Assembly (NCBI RefSeq): GCF_002744175.1
Contig: NZ_NKHF01000089.1
Location: forward strand, 54,782 to 118,781
Source: Pseudoalteromonas piscicida
GTDB taxonomy: Bacteria; Pseudomonadota; Gammaproteobacteria; Enterobacterales; Alteromonadaceae
Length of the DNA: 64,000 nucleotides
Direction: 5' to 3'
Shown: in pieces, positions 52,918 to 60,476 of the stretch
Layout of the letters: the number at the start of each line of letters is the position of its first letter
Position numbering within the stretch: position 1 is the stretch's first letter
Notes under the pieces: model-generated
Database searches by the model: none
What the model was told of the DNA's origin: nothing
What the model saw: only the letters and a program-made list of their open reading frames with translations
Made by a program: the position numbers and the translations under genes

Positions 52918-52941
52918 ATGAAACTTTGTTGCAGGGCGACA
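52918..52941 (-). mobile_element. Second Tn7-like terminus (body to the left)
   Basis: Read on the minus strand it is TGTCGCCCTGCAACAAAGTT followed by TCAT, matching the spacing of the 51626 end (TGT-N8-AA-N3-AGTTTCA). Together with 51626 it brackets a 1.3-kb relic carrying two cargo genes and the tnsA stub. The next seven bases are GTTTTTT, close to the T-run on the left side. Confidence 0.65.
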
Positions 52942-52948
52942 GTTTTTT

Positions 52949-52983
52949 TGTGACTTAGAATGAAGCCATATCCCTAAGTCACA
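52949..52983. repeat. Dyad, probable degenerate start of the next Tn7-like element
   Basis: TGTGACTTAG and CTAAGTCACA form 10-bp inverted arms around 15 bases. TGTGACTTAGAATGAAG aligns with TGTAACTTAGGAATATAG at 57392. It may be both a transposon end and a hairpin. The rest of the gap to 53046 shows nothing further. Confidence 0.5.
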
Positions 52984-53046
52984 CAATAATTGCAACGGCT
53001 TTTTTGCTGGCTTTTTGGCCTAATAGTGTCTAATTTGGATAACCGT

Positions 53047-54678
53047 CTAACCTAATGCGTCGCGGACTTTGGGCATGATCCTGCGACTAACTGGGACTTC
53101 GTCACCTGTCGATAAATGTAAAATGCCGGTTCCTGATGCGCTTCTGGATAATGATGTTATGAACTGAGTATTCACTATGTACGAGCGATGAACCCGTAAA
53201 AAAGTGGTTGGAAGTGTACTTTCAAGCTCAGACAAGCTGTTGTGGTGCAATACACTTCCCCTATTATTAATAACCAGCTCAACATAATCTCTTGCCCCTT
53301 TACAAAAACAAATCTCTTCGCAAGATATAAAGTCTGTTTTTCCAGCATGGCTGATTTTTATTTTAGTTGGTTGCTCCCGTTCTTTCTGTTCATCCAATAT
53401 GCGCTGTAATCGATCTGCCCGATCTTGCTCAAACCGCTTTTTTTCCTGCTCTTTCTTATAATCGATAGCATGTTGAGCAAAAAAGAAGGCGAAAAGCAAA
53501 GCAATGCAATAGTAGTAGTAAATATCCAAAAATTGGTTTGGGCTACTAGCAGTCAATAAAACAAATGCAAACAGTGCGATGCTATGTGGCAGCGCGTTGC
53601 GGGCTTTCTTTATCGCAGCATACCCGGTAATTAATGTGCCTATTCCCATAGGGAGCAGTAATGATGCAAGCGTTTTTGATTCCAAGTGATCCAGTAACAA
53701 GACAAGTATGAGGGTCGTTACACAACCAACGGTTAAGGCTGTCTTTCCCCTTTGTGTTAAAAAGCGTTTACATACATAACTCAATAAAAAGAATGAAACT
53801 ATTAAGCTTGAGCAAAGAATAGTTAGCATCCTGATCCCATTGTATGGGTAACTGTAATCAAACAACCCGCGTGATACTTCAGCAATTAACTGGATAACTG
53901 CGAAAAGTGATGCAAAAGGGATGAATAGGTTGTGTTTGGTATTATTACTTTGGAAGGCTAATACAGTTGAGTAGATAAAACCGAGAATTAAAATACCAAA
54001 CGGGATAAACACGGGTAGGTAGTGGTTTGCAAGGTAGTCCTTAGGCGTTTGATAATCGGTGATAAGCAACCTTTGTATAGGCGGATCAATTTGTAATAGC
54101 CTGTTATGTGAAGATAACTCGATGACTAAAGCATTGTGTTGGTTTATAAGGAGGCTGTCAGGTAAATAGAAACTCTTATCTATGCGGCCGGCAACTTCAT
54201 TTTTTGCTTCCTCAGCTGGCGAGCCATTGCGGCCGATTTTTACTCCATTAAGATAAACCGTCGTAGATGCTTCGGCTGACAGAACCAGTCCAAGAGGGCG
54301 CTCCCTAGGTTGCCCTGCGTTTGCCACGTCGAAATGAACTTGTATCCAAACTAATGATTGCTTTGGGTTGACCTGATTGATTGACACTGCTCTACAGTTT
54401 TCGACTTTTATCAGTCTTCCCTGTGTATTTTTAGATACATCCTGACAGACAGATACTGATGAGATATGAACGGGAGAGGTTGAGGTGGCGTTTACCATTA
54501 TTGAATAAAATAGACTTATCACCACACAAAAACGTAAAACGTGGCCTGCACAAATTGAACTATGTCTGGAAAAAAGACAGGTGACACCCTGAAAAAAACC
54601 TACCGTTAGCATAAAAAAACCGACCGTTAGCATAAAAAAGCGAGCAAAAAGGAATTTCGTAGATATATTCAAACCCAT
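53047..54678 (-). CDS. LytTR regulator with 7TM membrane sensor
   Basis: The 543-residue protein has a periplasmic beta-sandwich (about 75-210, with LVWIQVHFDVANAGQ and TVYLNGVKIGRNG) of the 7TMR-DISM kind and about seven helices (225-405). A charged coiled coil follows (KKEQEKKRFEQDRADRLQRI), then a C-terminal LytTR DNA-binding domain (DFISCEEICFCKGARDYVELVINN...FLRVHRSYIVNTQFI). It would link an extracellular ligand to transcription without a kinase. Divergent orientation 75 bases from a serine hydrolase gene suggests that gene as target. The N-terminus contains a tandem MLTVGFF repeat; the real start could be at 54633, 54612 or later. Confidence 0.82.
   Translation of the reverse strand: MGLNISTKFLFARFFMLTVGFFMLTVGFFQGVTCLFSRHSSICAGHVLRFCVVISLFYSIMVNATSTSPVHISSVSVCQDVSKNTQGRLIKVENCRAVSINQVNPKQSLVWIQVHFDVANAGQPRERPLGLVLSAEASTTVYLNGVKIGRNGSPAEEAKNEVAGRIDKSFYLPDSLLINQHNALVIELSSHNRLLQIDPPIQRLLITDYQTPKDYLANHYLPVFIPFGILILGFIYSTVLAFQSNNTKHNLFIPFASLFAVIQLIAEVSRGLFDYSYPYNGIRMLTILCSSLIVSFFLLSYVCKRFLTQRGKTALTVGCVTTLILVLLLDHLESKTLASLLLPMGIGTLITGYAAIKKARNALPHSIALFAFVLLTASSPNQFLDIYYYYCIALLFAFFFAQHAIDYKKEQEKKRFEQDRADRLQRILDEQKEREQPTKIKISHAGKTDFISCEEICFCKGARDYVELVINNRGSVLHHNSLSELESTLPTTFLRVHRSYIVNTQFITSLSRSASGTGILHLSTGDEVPVSRRIMPKVRDALG
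54592..54633. repeat. Tandem 21-bp duplication at the LytTR start
   Basis: Two adjacent 21-base units (54592-54612 and 54613-54633) differ at one position and end CCGTTAGCAT. They encode MLTVGFF twice. Seven A in each unit suggest a slippage origin. It lies where the start codon must be. Confidence 0.85.
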
Positions 54679-54753
54679 ATTCTATATAACTTTCAGACAC
54701 ATGACAGCACAACCACTGCGGTCTGCACATTTATTAAAAGGAAAAGCAGTTTT

Positions 54754-56430
54754 ATGAAGCTTTTAAGGTGTTTATTTTTATTGTTTGCTTTGTTTTCAGT
54801 TGCGGCATCAGCAAAACAACCTGTTAATTTTGCGAACGTGGACTTTGAAGCATTACTCAAGCAGCACAATTTGCCCGGGCTAAGTGTTGCGGTAGTGGAA
54901 AATTACGAAGTGGCATTTATCGGCTCATATGGAAAAAAGGAACGTGGTGCTGGAGAGTATATAAATCAGAATACCGCTTTTGGCGCAGCTTCTATTTCAA
55001 AAGTGATAACTGCCATCATTGCAACTCAATTATCGGAACAAAACAGACTGAATTTAGATGTGCCTGTAAACAATTACCTGCGGAGGTGGAAACTCCCTGA
55101 AAACAAATATACAACTCAACAACCCGTTACGTTGCGCCACTTGCTCAGTCATAGCGGTGGGGTGAATCAAAGCGGATATTCTGCTTATTTTACGGGAGAT
55201 GACATACCTACTCTGGTTGAAAGTTTAAACGGTAAAAAGTTAAAGAAGCCTGCGGACCCTATTACTATTCAATCCTCTCCTGGAAGCCGCTTTAGTTATA
55301 GTGGAGGCGGTTTTGTTATTGCGCAGATGGTTATTGAGGATGTGGTAGGGCAACCCATAGCTCAGATAGCTCAGAATATGCTTTTTAAGCCAATTGGAAT
55401 GACCAATAGCACCTTGCAGCAATACGGTAGTCCAAATTTCCCAAAGAATGTGGCTAAAGCGCACAATTTTGACGGTACGCTTGCCGGTGGGACTGGGCTT
55501 CCTATCTATCCGCAAGTAGCTGCTGCGGGGATGTGGACGACTCCGACAGATATGGCAAAACTGATAATTGATTTTCAACGTGCTTTACGGCACCAGTCTG
55601 GAACAGTAATTTCACCAAGAGTTGCAAGAGAAACAACTAAAATTCAGACACTAAAAAAGGCAGGTGGATGGGGATTAGGTTGGATGAGGTATATGGCTGA
55701 CGGAAACCTCGAGTGGTTTTCTCATTCAGGCTACGGAGCGGGGTTTGGCGGACAAGTGATGGCGACAATGGAGGGAGGGAAAGCAATTATCATTTTTGGC
55801 AACGGAGCACACAAAAGCCGTATCCCTGTTATTAATGCCGTAATTAGCTCCATAATTAGTGAGCGCAACTGGGGACGAGCAATCAATGGCTCTAAAATGG
55901 CGTCAAATAAATCTCGGCATGCGGATATGGTGGGGCATTATTACAATATCAATAGAGGCTTTTTTTCGCCGTTTAATGAAATAGTTACCGTCTTTGTAAA
56001 AAATGGGAGGTTACTTTTAGATAACTCATTTGGTACTAGAATGCCATACGAGCTCTTACCAACAGAGAATGGCCGTTATCGAATAGATCAGTTTGTTAGT
56101 GCCGAGATTGGCTTGTACAAAGGTAATCTCGCATTTTTTCACAAAGATGCTGACCAACCTGCAACTGCGCTTACACGCATTACCAAGAACATCCAACCTC
56201 CTTTTGTGCATGCTAGGAACAGTGGATATAAAGTAGGCTTAAATGCGTATAAAAGCTGGGTCGCAGCATACCCGAATACGCTATTAACGCGAACAGCGAC
56301 GTTTGAAAGGCTTGCAACTTATGCCCGAGACGAAGGGCGAAAACAAGAAGCGATAACGTTTTATCAGTTAGGTTTACACTTCCACCCTGATAACGAGACG
56401 TTCCAAGCAGGGTTGAGCAAACTGAAGTGA
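54754..56430 (+). CDS. Secreted serine hydrolase of the beta-lactamase / penicillin-binding family
   Basis: The 558-residue protein has a signal peptide (MKLLRCLFLLFALFSVAASA) and a class C-type catalytic domain (about 28-370): nucleophile SxxK in AASISKVITA, YxG-type motif FSYSGGGFVIAQ and HSGYGAGFGG as the third box. After residue 380 comes a beta-rich region and a short helical, TPR-like end (LLTRTATFERLATYARDEGRKQEAITFYQLG). Such enzymes are esterases, D-amino peptidases or related hydrolases more often than true beta-lactamases. It probably acts on peptidoglycan or a peptide in the periplasm. It is paired with the divergent LytTR sensor. Confidence 0.86.
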   Translation: MKLLRCLFLLFALFSVAASAKQPVNFANVDFEALLKQHNLPGLSVAVVENYEVAFIGSYGKKERGAGEYINQNTAFGAASISKVITAIIATQLSEQNRLNLDVPVNNYLRRWKLPENKYTTQQPVTLRHLLSHSGGVNQSGYSAYFTGDDIPTLVESLNGKKLKKPADPITIQSSPGSRFSYSGGGFVIAQMVIEDVVGQPIAQIAQNMLFKPIGMTNSTLQQYGSPNFPKNVAKAHNFDGTLAGGTGLPIYPQVAAAGMWTTPTDMAKLIIDFQRALRHQSGTVISPRVARETTKIQTLKKAGGWGLGWMRYMADGNLEWFSHSGYGAGFGGQVMATMEGGKAIIIFGNGAHKSRIPVINAVISSIISERNWGRAINGSKMASNKSRHADMVGHYYNINRGFFSPFNEIVTVFVKNGRLLLDNSFGTRMPYELLPTENGRYRIDQFVSAEIGLYKGNLAFFHKDADQPATALTRITKNIQPPFVHARNSGYKVGLNAYKSWVAAYPNTLLTRTATFERLATYARDEGRKQEAITFYQLGLHFHPDNETFQAGLSKLK

Positions 56431-56534
56431 ACAAACAAGACACCCACCCACTGTTATTTGCTCACCATGGTTATGGCAGTTTCGACTTAGAATTGCACAC
56501 AGTTGTTTACTATTCGTATCAAAAGTGCTTTTAA

Positions 56535-57331
56535 AATAAGGTTTCTGCAGAATAGGTTGAGACTCAAAGATGGCACCGTTTTTGTCGGTGCGAATACATT
56601 GGCCGTTAAGCTCAACCAACGCTATGTAAAACTTGAGCTCAAAAGGCTGTCCTTCTGGCATATGTTTTCGGGGACTTCCCGCAAACCGTAATAGGCTTTT
56701 TGGTTGCTTCCCTTACCTTGCATGGTCGATGCGCTTTTTGATACTGGTAAAGTCAGAGGTTTCAGGTGTTGGGGCTAATTTAGCTCGAATAGGGTTTAAG
56801 TCAACGTATGCCATACAAGCAGCTAATACTGCTTCGTCCAGCAAGAGTTGAGATTTAAACCTTCCTCCCTAGAGCCGGCCTGTACACTCATTCTCTTTAT
56901 TTGCTCAACGGGTAATATCCTCGTTGAGCACTCGCATAAACCAACTAATATCAGCCAGTCTTTGTCTGTATTTGGTAACATATTCACTGAGTATCAAGTG
57001 CTCCGACTCGCTGAGAGGCTCTTCTTAAGGTACCCAATTACCTTTAAACAGCTGGTGCCAACGTATCACAACGGCTTTATCTGACAAGCGCTTGGCCTTT
57101 TTATCATCAATCAACGCGCAGAACAACGTGAGTGTGGTTATTCATCACTGCATAGGCACAGACGTCGATACAGAAGACAACTACCAACATCGGGAGCTTT
57201 TCTTCAACCCAATCAAGGCAATGTTCATAGGATTTTCCGGTCAATTTATCCTCACCGCATAAAAACGTGCACCTCACGCAACGGGAGATGCAGTGGTAGT
57301 ATTTGGTGTCGGTTAAGCTGAATATTTCCAT
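56535..57331 (-). pseudogene. Degenerate REP-associated tyrosine transposase (IS200-like)
   Basis: The ATG at 57331 opens a frame with EIFSLTDTKYYHCISRCVRCTFLCGEDKLTGKSYEHCL and the HUH motif in AYAVMNNHTHVVLRVD, classic Y1 transposase features. It stops at 57107. One base shift later it continues DDKKAKRLSDKAVVIRWHQLFKGNWVP, and further on GGRFKSQLLLDEAVLAACMAYVDLNPIRAKLAPTPETSDFTSIKKRIDHAR, with at least four in-frame stops, then PRKHMPEGQPFELKFYIALVEL. The gene is dead. The C-terminal end fades near 56535, 105 bases from the serine hydrolase stop. Confidence 0.85.
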
Positions 57332-57362
57332 GCCAAAACACAGATATAAAGCCCCGCTCAGT

Positions 57363-57415
57363 ATGAAACTATATTGCGAGGCGACATCAATTGTAACTTA
57401 GGAATATAGTTTCAT
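57363..57415. mobile_element. Two Tn7-like ends facing each other across 5 bp
   Basis: ATGAAACTATATT at 57363-57375 is exactly inverted as AATATAGTTTCAT at 57403-57415. Read outward, the left half ends ...GGCGACA and the right half begins TGTAACTTAGG, with just TCAAT between them. Five bases is the target duplication length of Tn7. The left half strongly resembles the end at 52918-52941. The arrangement is what two neighbouring insertions at the same site would leave. Confidence 0.66.
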
Positions 57416-57436
57416 TCCAAGTATTAACCCGCAGCC

Positions 57437-57460
57437 AAAAAAGGCGCGAAGGCGCTTTTT
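57437..57460. terminator. Terminator-like hairpin resembling the glmS terminator
   Basis: AAAAAAGGCGC-GAA-GGCGCTTTTT forms a GC stem with a bulge between A and T runs. It resembles the true glmS terminator at 51601. It may be a remnant of a glmS 3' flank displaced by insertions. Confidence 0.55.
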
Positions 57461-57892
57461 GCTATGCAGTCATTCATGAAGGTTTGAGAAATGATGGGGT
57501 TAAAAAGGGTACAATTTGTATATTCTCGACGTGTGTGGGTCTAGTTGTGCAGATGTGCGTATTCTTAGTGGAATCCTTACTCACTGTTTTTGTAAGCTTT
57601 TTGTTTCGAATCCCTGATTCCCTGTCAAGCAACCAGGCCATTATCCTATTGTATCGCAGCGTGTATTTACTGTATTATTGCTTAAAGGCAAGTGGTTCAA
57701 CCTATTAAAGGGATATCTTTCGAAGCAGTGTTTAAGTATAAGCTAACTCATCTGCCATGAATCGTTTTGGTGCCTAGCAATAAGCATAATAATATAGTAA
57801 TTTGGCTTATTGTTTAGAGATAGATGAGTGTCGTAAGCACTTGTCTTGTAAATGGAATCAGTTGGGTTATATGATTTAATACAAGGTAAATA
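57461..57892. other. Gap before the ParB-like gene
   Basis: I see no credible gene in these 430 bases; a hydrophobic 74-codon frame at 57484-57708 has no ribosome-binding site and no recognisable motif. The promoter of the ParB-like gene must lie near its right end. Confidence 0.45.
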
Positions 57893-58981
57893 ATGGATAA
57901 ACTTGAACAGACTATACTGGCATCTATTGCTTCAAATGAGCAGGAATCTATCTCGGATTCATGCTACGAGTACAAGTCACTTTTCATTAGTAAGGTAACG
58001 CCTGACCATAGTAACCCAAGGTATTTTCCTGCGGTTATCATGAGTGATGAGCACGCCTATCAAGTTGCCACGAAGCAATTGTCTAAGAAGCAACTAATCG
58101 AGCGGTATTCTGCTGAAAATAAAGTTGTTATTGGTAAGTCTTGCATTGTAAATTGCTGCGTTGTGGGCTCAACGGAATGGAAAAAGTCCAATCAAACTAT
58201 CGCTTCAATCATAGAGCTAGGAGAAAATGTTGCGGTTTCGGAAGTAATTCAGGCTCCCACCGTTTTTCCAACAGAGGATGGTAGTTATCAGATATTGACT
58301 GGCCACCGTAGATTTTTTGCTATGATCTATGCTCACGGTGTAAACGGTGCTGCGCATTTTAAGGTCTATGATAAAAAGCCTGTGCTGCACAAGATAAAGC
58401 AGTTCCAAGAGAACGCCAGTCGGGAAGATTTGCCTCAATATGGCAAACTCCGAGCATTTATGACCGCTATGCACGAAATAGAAGCTCTAAATAAAGCCAG
58501 AAAGAGAGTTGGAGGAAAGGCGCTCACTGTAAAAGAGACTGTGAGTGTTTTGGGTATTTCGGGTGGTGCGTTTGATAATTATAATGTGCTGGTTCGATAC
58601 CCTGCTGTTGTTACTGCTTATGAAGATGGTAACTCTTTGTCTTTTGTAAAAATGAAAAAACTGGTACTTACAGAAGAGAAAAATTATCAGACTGAAAGAG
58701 GACTAACAGTATTAACTGGTAGTCATAAAAGAGAAATAAACAGTTTATTGGCAGAAAAATTGAGTGGCAAGGCTGCGATCCCAGCCGGTAATAAGAAACG
58801 AAATGAGCTATATACTTTCGAAAAAGTAGAGTCACCTAAAGTTATCAAGAAGCTGCTGTCTTGCAACATCATGTCGTTAGACAGTGGGGTCGACTGGGAC
58901 TCAATAGACTGGGGTGATACCAATATGGTGAACTCAGCATTGCGAAAGGTAATATCATTCCTTTCTGAGTCAGAATCTTAA
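57893..58981 (+). CDS. Orphan ParB/Srx-like protein
   Basis: The 362-residue protein has a ParB N-terminal nuclease-like domain (about 85-180) with QILTGHRRFFAMIYAHG, matching the GxRRxxA box, followed by KQFQENASREDLPQYGKLRAFMTAMHEIE, the typical ParB segment after it. A helix-turn-helix-like region follows (LTVKETVSVLGISGGAFDNYNVLVRYPAVVTAYEDG). The C-terminal 130 residues are lysine-rich and end in an acidic tail. There is no parA beside it and no plasmid or ICE backbone, so it is unlikely to be a partition system. It may be a regulator or CTPase-like DNA-binding protein of the island. Confidence 0.78.
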   Translation: MDKLEQTILASIASNEQESISDSCYEYKSLFISKVTPDHSNPRYFPAVIMSDEHAYQVATKQLSKKQLIERYSAENKVVIGKSCIVNCCVVGSTEWKKSNQTIASIIELGENVAVSEVIQAPTVFPTEDGSYQILTGHRRFFAMIYAHGVNGAAHFKVYDKKPVLHKIKQFQENASREDLPQYGKLRAFMTAMHEIEALNKARKRVGGKALTVKETVSVLGISGGAFDNYNVLVRYPAVVTAYEDGNSLSFVKMKKLVLTEEKNYQTERGLTVLTGSHKREINSLLAEKLSGKAAIPAGNKKRNELYTFEKVESPKVIKKLLSCNIMSLDSGVDWDSIDWGDTNMVNSALRKVISFLSESES

Positions 58982-59002
58982 TTTTTATACTCAGAATAGT
59001 AA

Positions 59003-59032
59003 GTAGTATGTAAGTTAGTGCTTACATACTAC
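59003..59032 (+). terminator. Hairpin after the ParB-like gene
   Basis: GTAGTATGTAAG and its complement make a perfect 12-bp stem around TTAGTG, 22 bases after the stop. No T-run follows, so it may stabilise the transcript end rather than terminate. Confidence 0.6.
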
Positions 59033-59731
59033 ATTGCAAGTGTGACTATTCACTTATTACAAGTGGCCACTAATCCAAGCAACTTTGAATTGGATAAGCT
59101 AAAACACAACCTGTATGCAATGTTAACAATTACAGGTCAGTTTTTACCTCAAGCTGAGCTCAAAAAGGCGACAGCAAACTTGTTCAAGTGACGCTTCAGG
59201 AGTCTATAGGGCAAGGTTTTCATAGCCTTGCTTTTCCGATTTGGCTTATAAATTGAAAAGCCATATCAGTGAAATGAAAATTTGATATGGTCATTGTCAA
59301 GCTAGGTTGGTGCTTGTGTTTTTGAAGGTAGACAATAATATTTGTACGCTAAAGGCAGAGGAGATGTTTCCAGCTGGAAATAACTCGGGATAACTATTAG
59401 GTTGTGGCGTAAAAATATTAAAGATCTCACGCGTGAGATCTTTAATATTTTTATGGTGTGAATGCTGAGCATATCAAGAGTCTACCCGACTTTATGAAAG
59501 TAGACTATCTTTTGCAGTTTAAGGCTTGTTTGTGTCCGCTATACTTAGCTACCCTATGTATGGCCCTTTATACTACAGAAGTGTTCACTTAAGCGTTTGC
59601 CGTGAATAGGTAATCCACTGATGTTTATAGGCTCTCTCGCATTTTTTAGCGTGTGAGCAGATTCATAGTGCTGATAAAAATAATCGTCATACTCAATCAC
59701 AGTAGAGTTATATTAATGGAGATGTCACTCA
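59033..59731. other. Gene-poor stretch between the ParB-like gene and the secreted unknown
   Basis: About 700 bases without a credible gene on either strand. The only clear structure is the 44-bp perfect palindrome at 59410-59453. The stretch is a possible site of lost genes or an insertion scar. Confidence 0.5.
59410..59453. repeat. Perfect 44-bp palindrome
   Basis: The sequence is identical to its complement from TAAAAATATTAAAGATC through the ACGCGT centre at 59429-59434. There is no spacer, so it can form a hairpin with 22-bp arms or a cruciform. Flanking A and T runs make it a possible two-way terminator; a binding or replication site is another option. Confidence 0.85.
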
Positions 59732-60343
59732 ATGGGGAAATTATCTCTCACCAAAGTGTTGTTGTTTACCCTGTCTTTAGGGGTTCAGGGAAGCACGTTA
59801 GCTAAGCAACAAAATTTGCAAGAATCGGATGTAACGTCTGAAATAAAACAGATGTTCGAATTAGATCAAAAAATGATTAATGAAGGACTTACGGATTCTC
59901 AAGGTTCAGCACGTAGACGTGAGCGAGTGTTAGAGTTGGTTGCCTCAAACAGGATCGATTCAGCTGAAGGCTTTTTTTACGCTTGTATTATTCTACAGCA
60001 CACCCCTAAAGCGACAGGTTCTGACAATTACTATGCCAGCACTAGCTATGAAAATCATTTGCTTGCATTCTACTTGTGCAAGCAAGCCTATGAATTGAAT
60101 TTCGAAGTGGCTGGGTGGTATGCGGGCGCAGCTATGGATCGTTACCTTTTGTCTCAGGGAAAATCACAACGATATGGCACACATTGGCGCTTAAACAAGA
60201 AAGGTGACATGTATATTCATGATCCAGTTGATCCTCACTTTTCAGACGCAGAGCGAGCTAAATTAGGTATCGAGCCTTTAGTAGAAATTCAGGCAACAGT
60301 GCAAGAAGAAAATAAAAAGCTGAAAAGCGCTGAAGCTAATTGA
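59732..60343 (+). CDS. Secreted protein of unknown function
   Basis: The 203-residue protein has a signal peptide (MGKLSLTKVLLFTLSLGVQGSTLAK) and a helical mature region with DQKMINEGLTDSQGSARRRERVLELVASNRIDSAEGFFYACIILQHTP and NFEVAGWYAGAAMDRYLLSQGKSQRYGTHWRLNKKGD. The WYAGAAMDRYL-x3-G-x-x-QRYGT stretch recalls DUF6624-type proteins, but I cannot name a family firmly. The start at 59732 has TGGAGATGTCACTCA upstream. It lies 133 bases before the NRPS gene; a link is not proved. Confidence 0.7.
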   Translation: MGKLSLTKVLLFTLSLGVQGSTLAKQQNLQESDVTSEIKQMFELDQKMINEGLTDSQGSARRRERVLELVASNRIDSAEGFFYACIILQHTPKATGSDNYYASTSYENHLLAFYLCKQAYELNFEVAGWYAGAAMDRYLLSQGKSQRYGTHWRLNKKGDMYIHDPVDPHFSDAERAKLGIEPLVEIQATVQEENKKLKSAEAN

Positions 60344-60476
60344 CACTCATTGGGTAACTACAATTTAAGATACGGGCTTCGAACATTTGAACGAAGTTTG
60401 CGATGTTTATTTCATCCGTCTTTGGCGTGATGTTTAATGAAGGAATGCTGCGCTTATTCGGCGTAAATAGATAACT

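Noticed and set aside
57484..57708. Hydrophobic 74-codon frame
   Set aside because: No ribosome-binding site, low-complexity hydrophobic composition, no conserved motif; probably chance.
57893..58981. Plasmid partition or integrated plasmid
   Set aside because: No parA, replication gene or other plasmid backbone seen; only a lone ParB-like gene.
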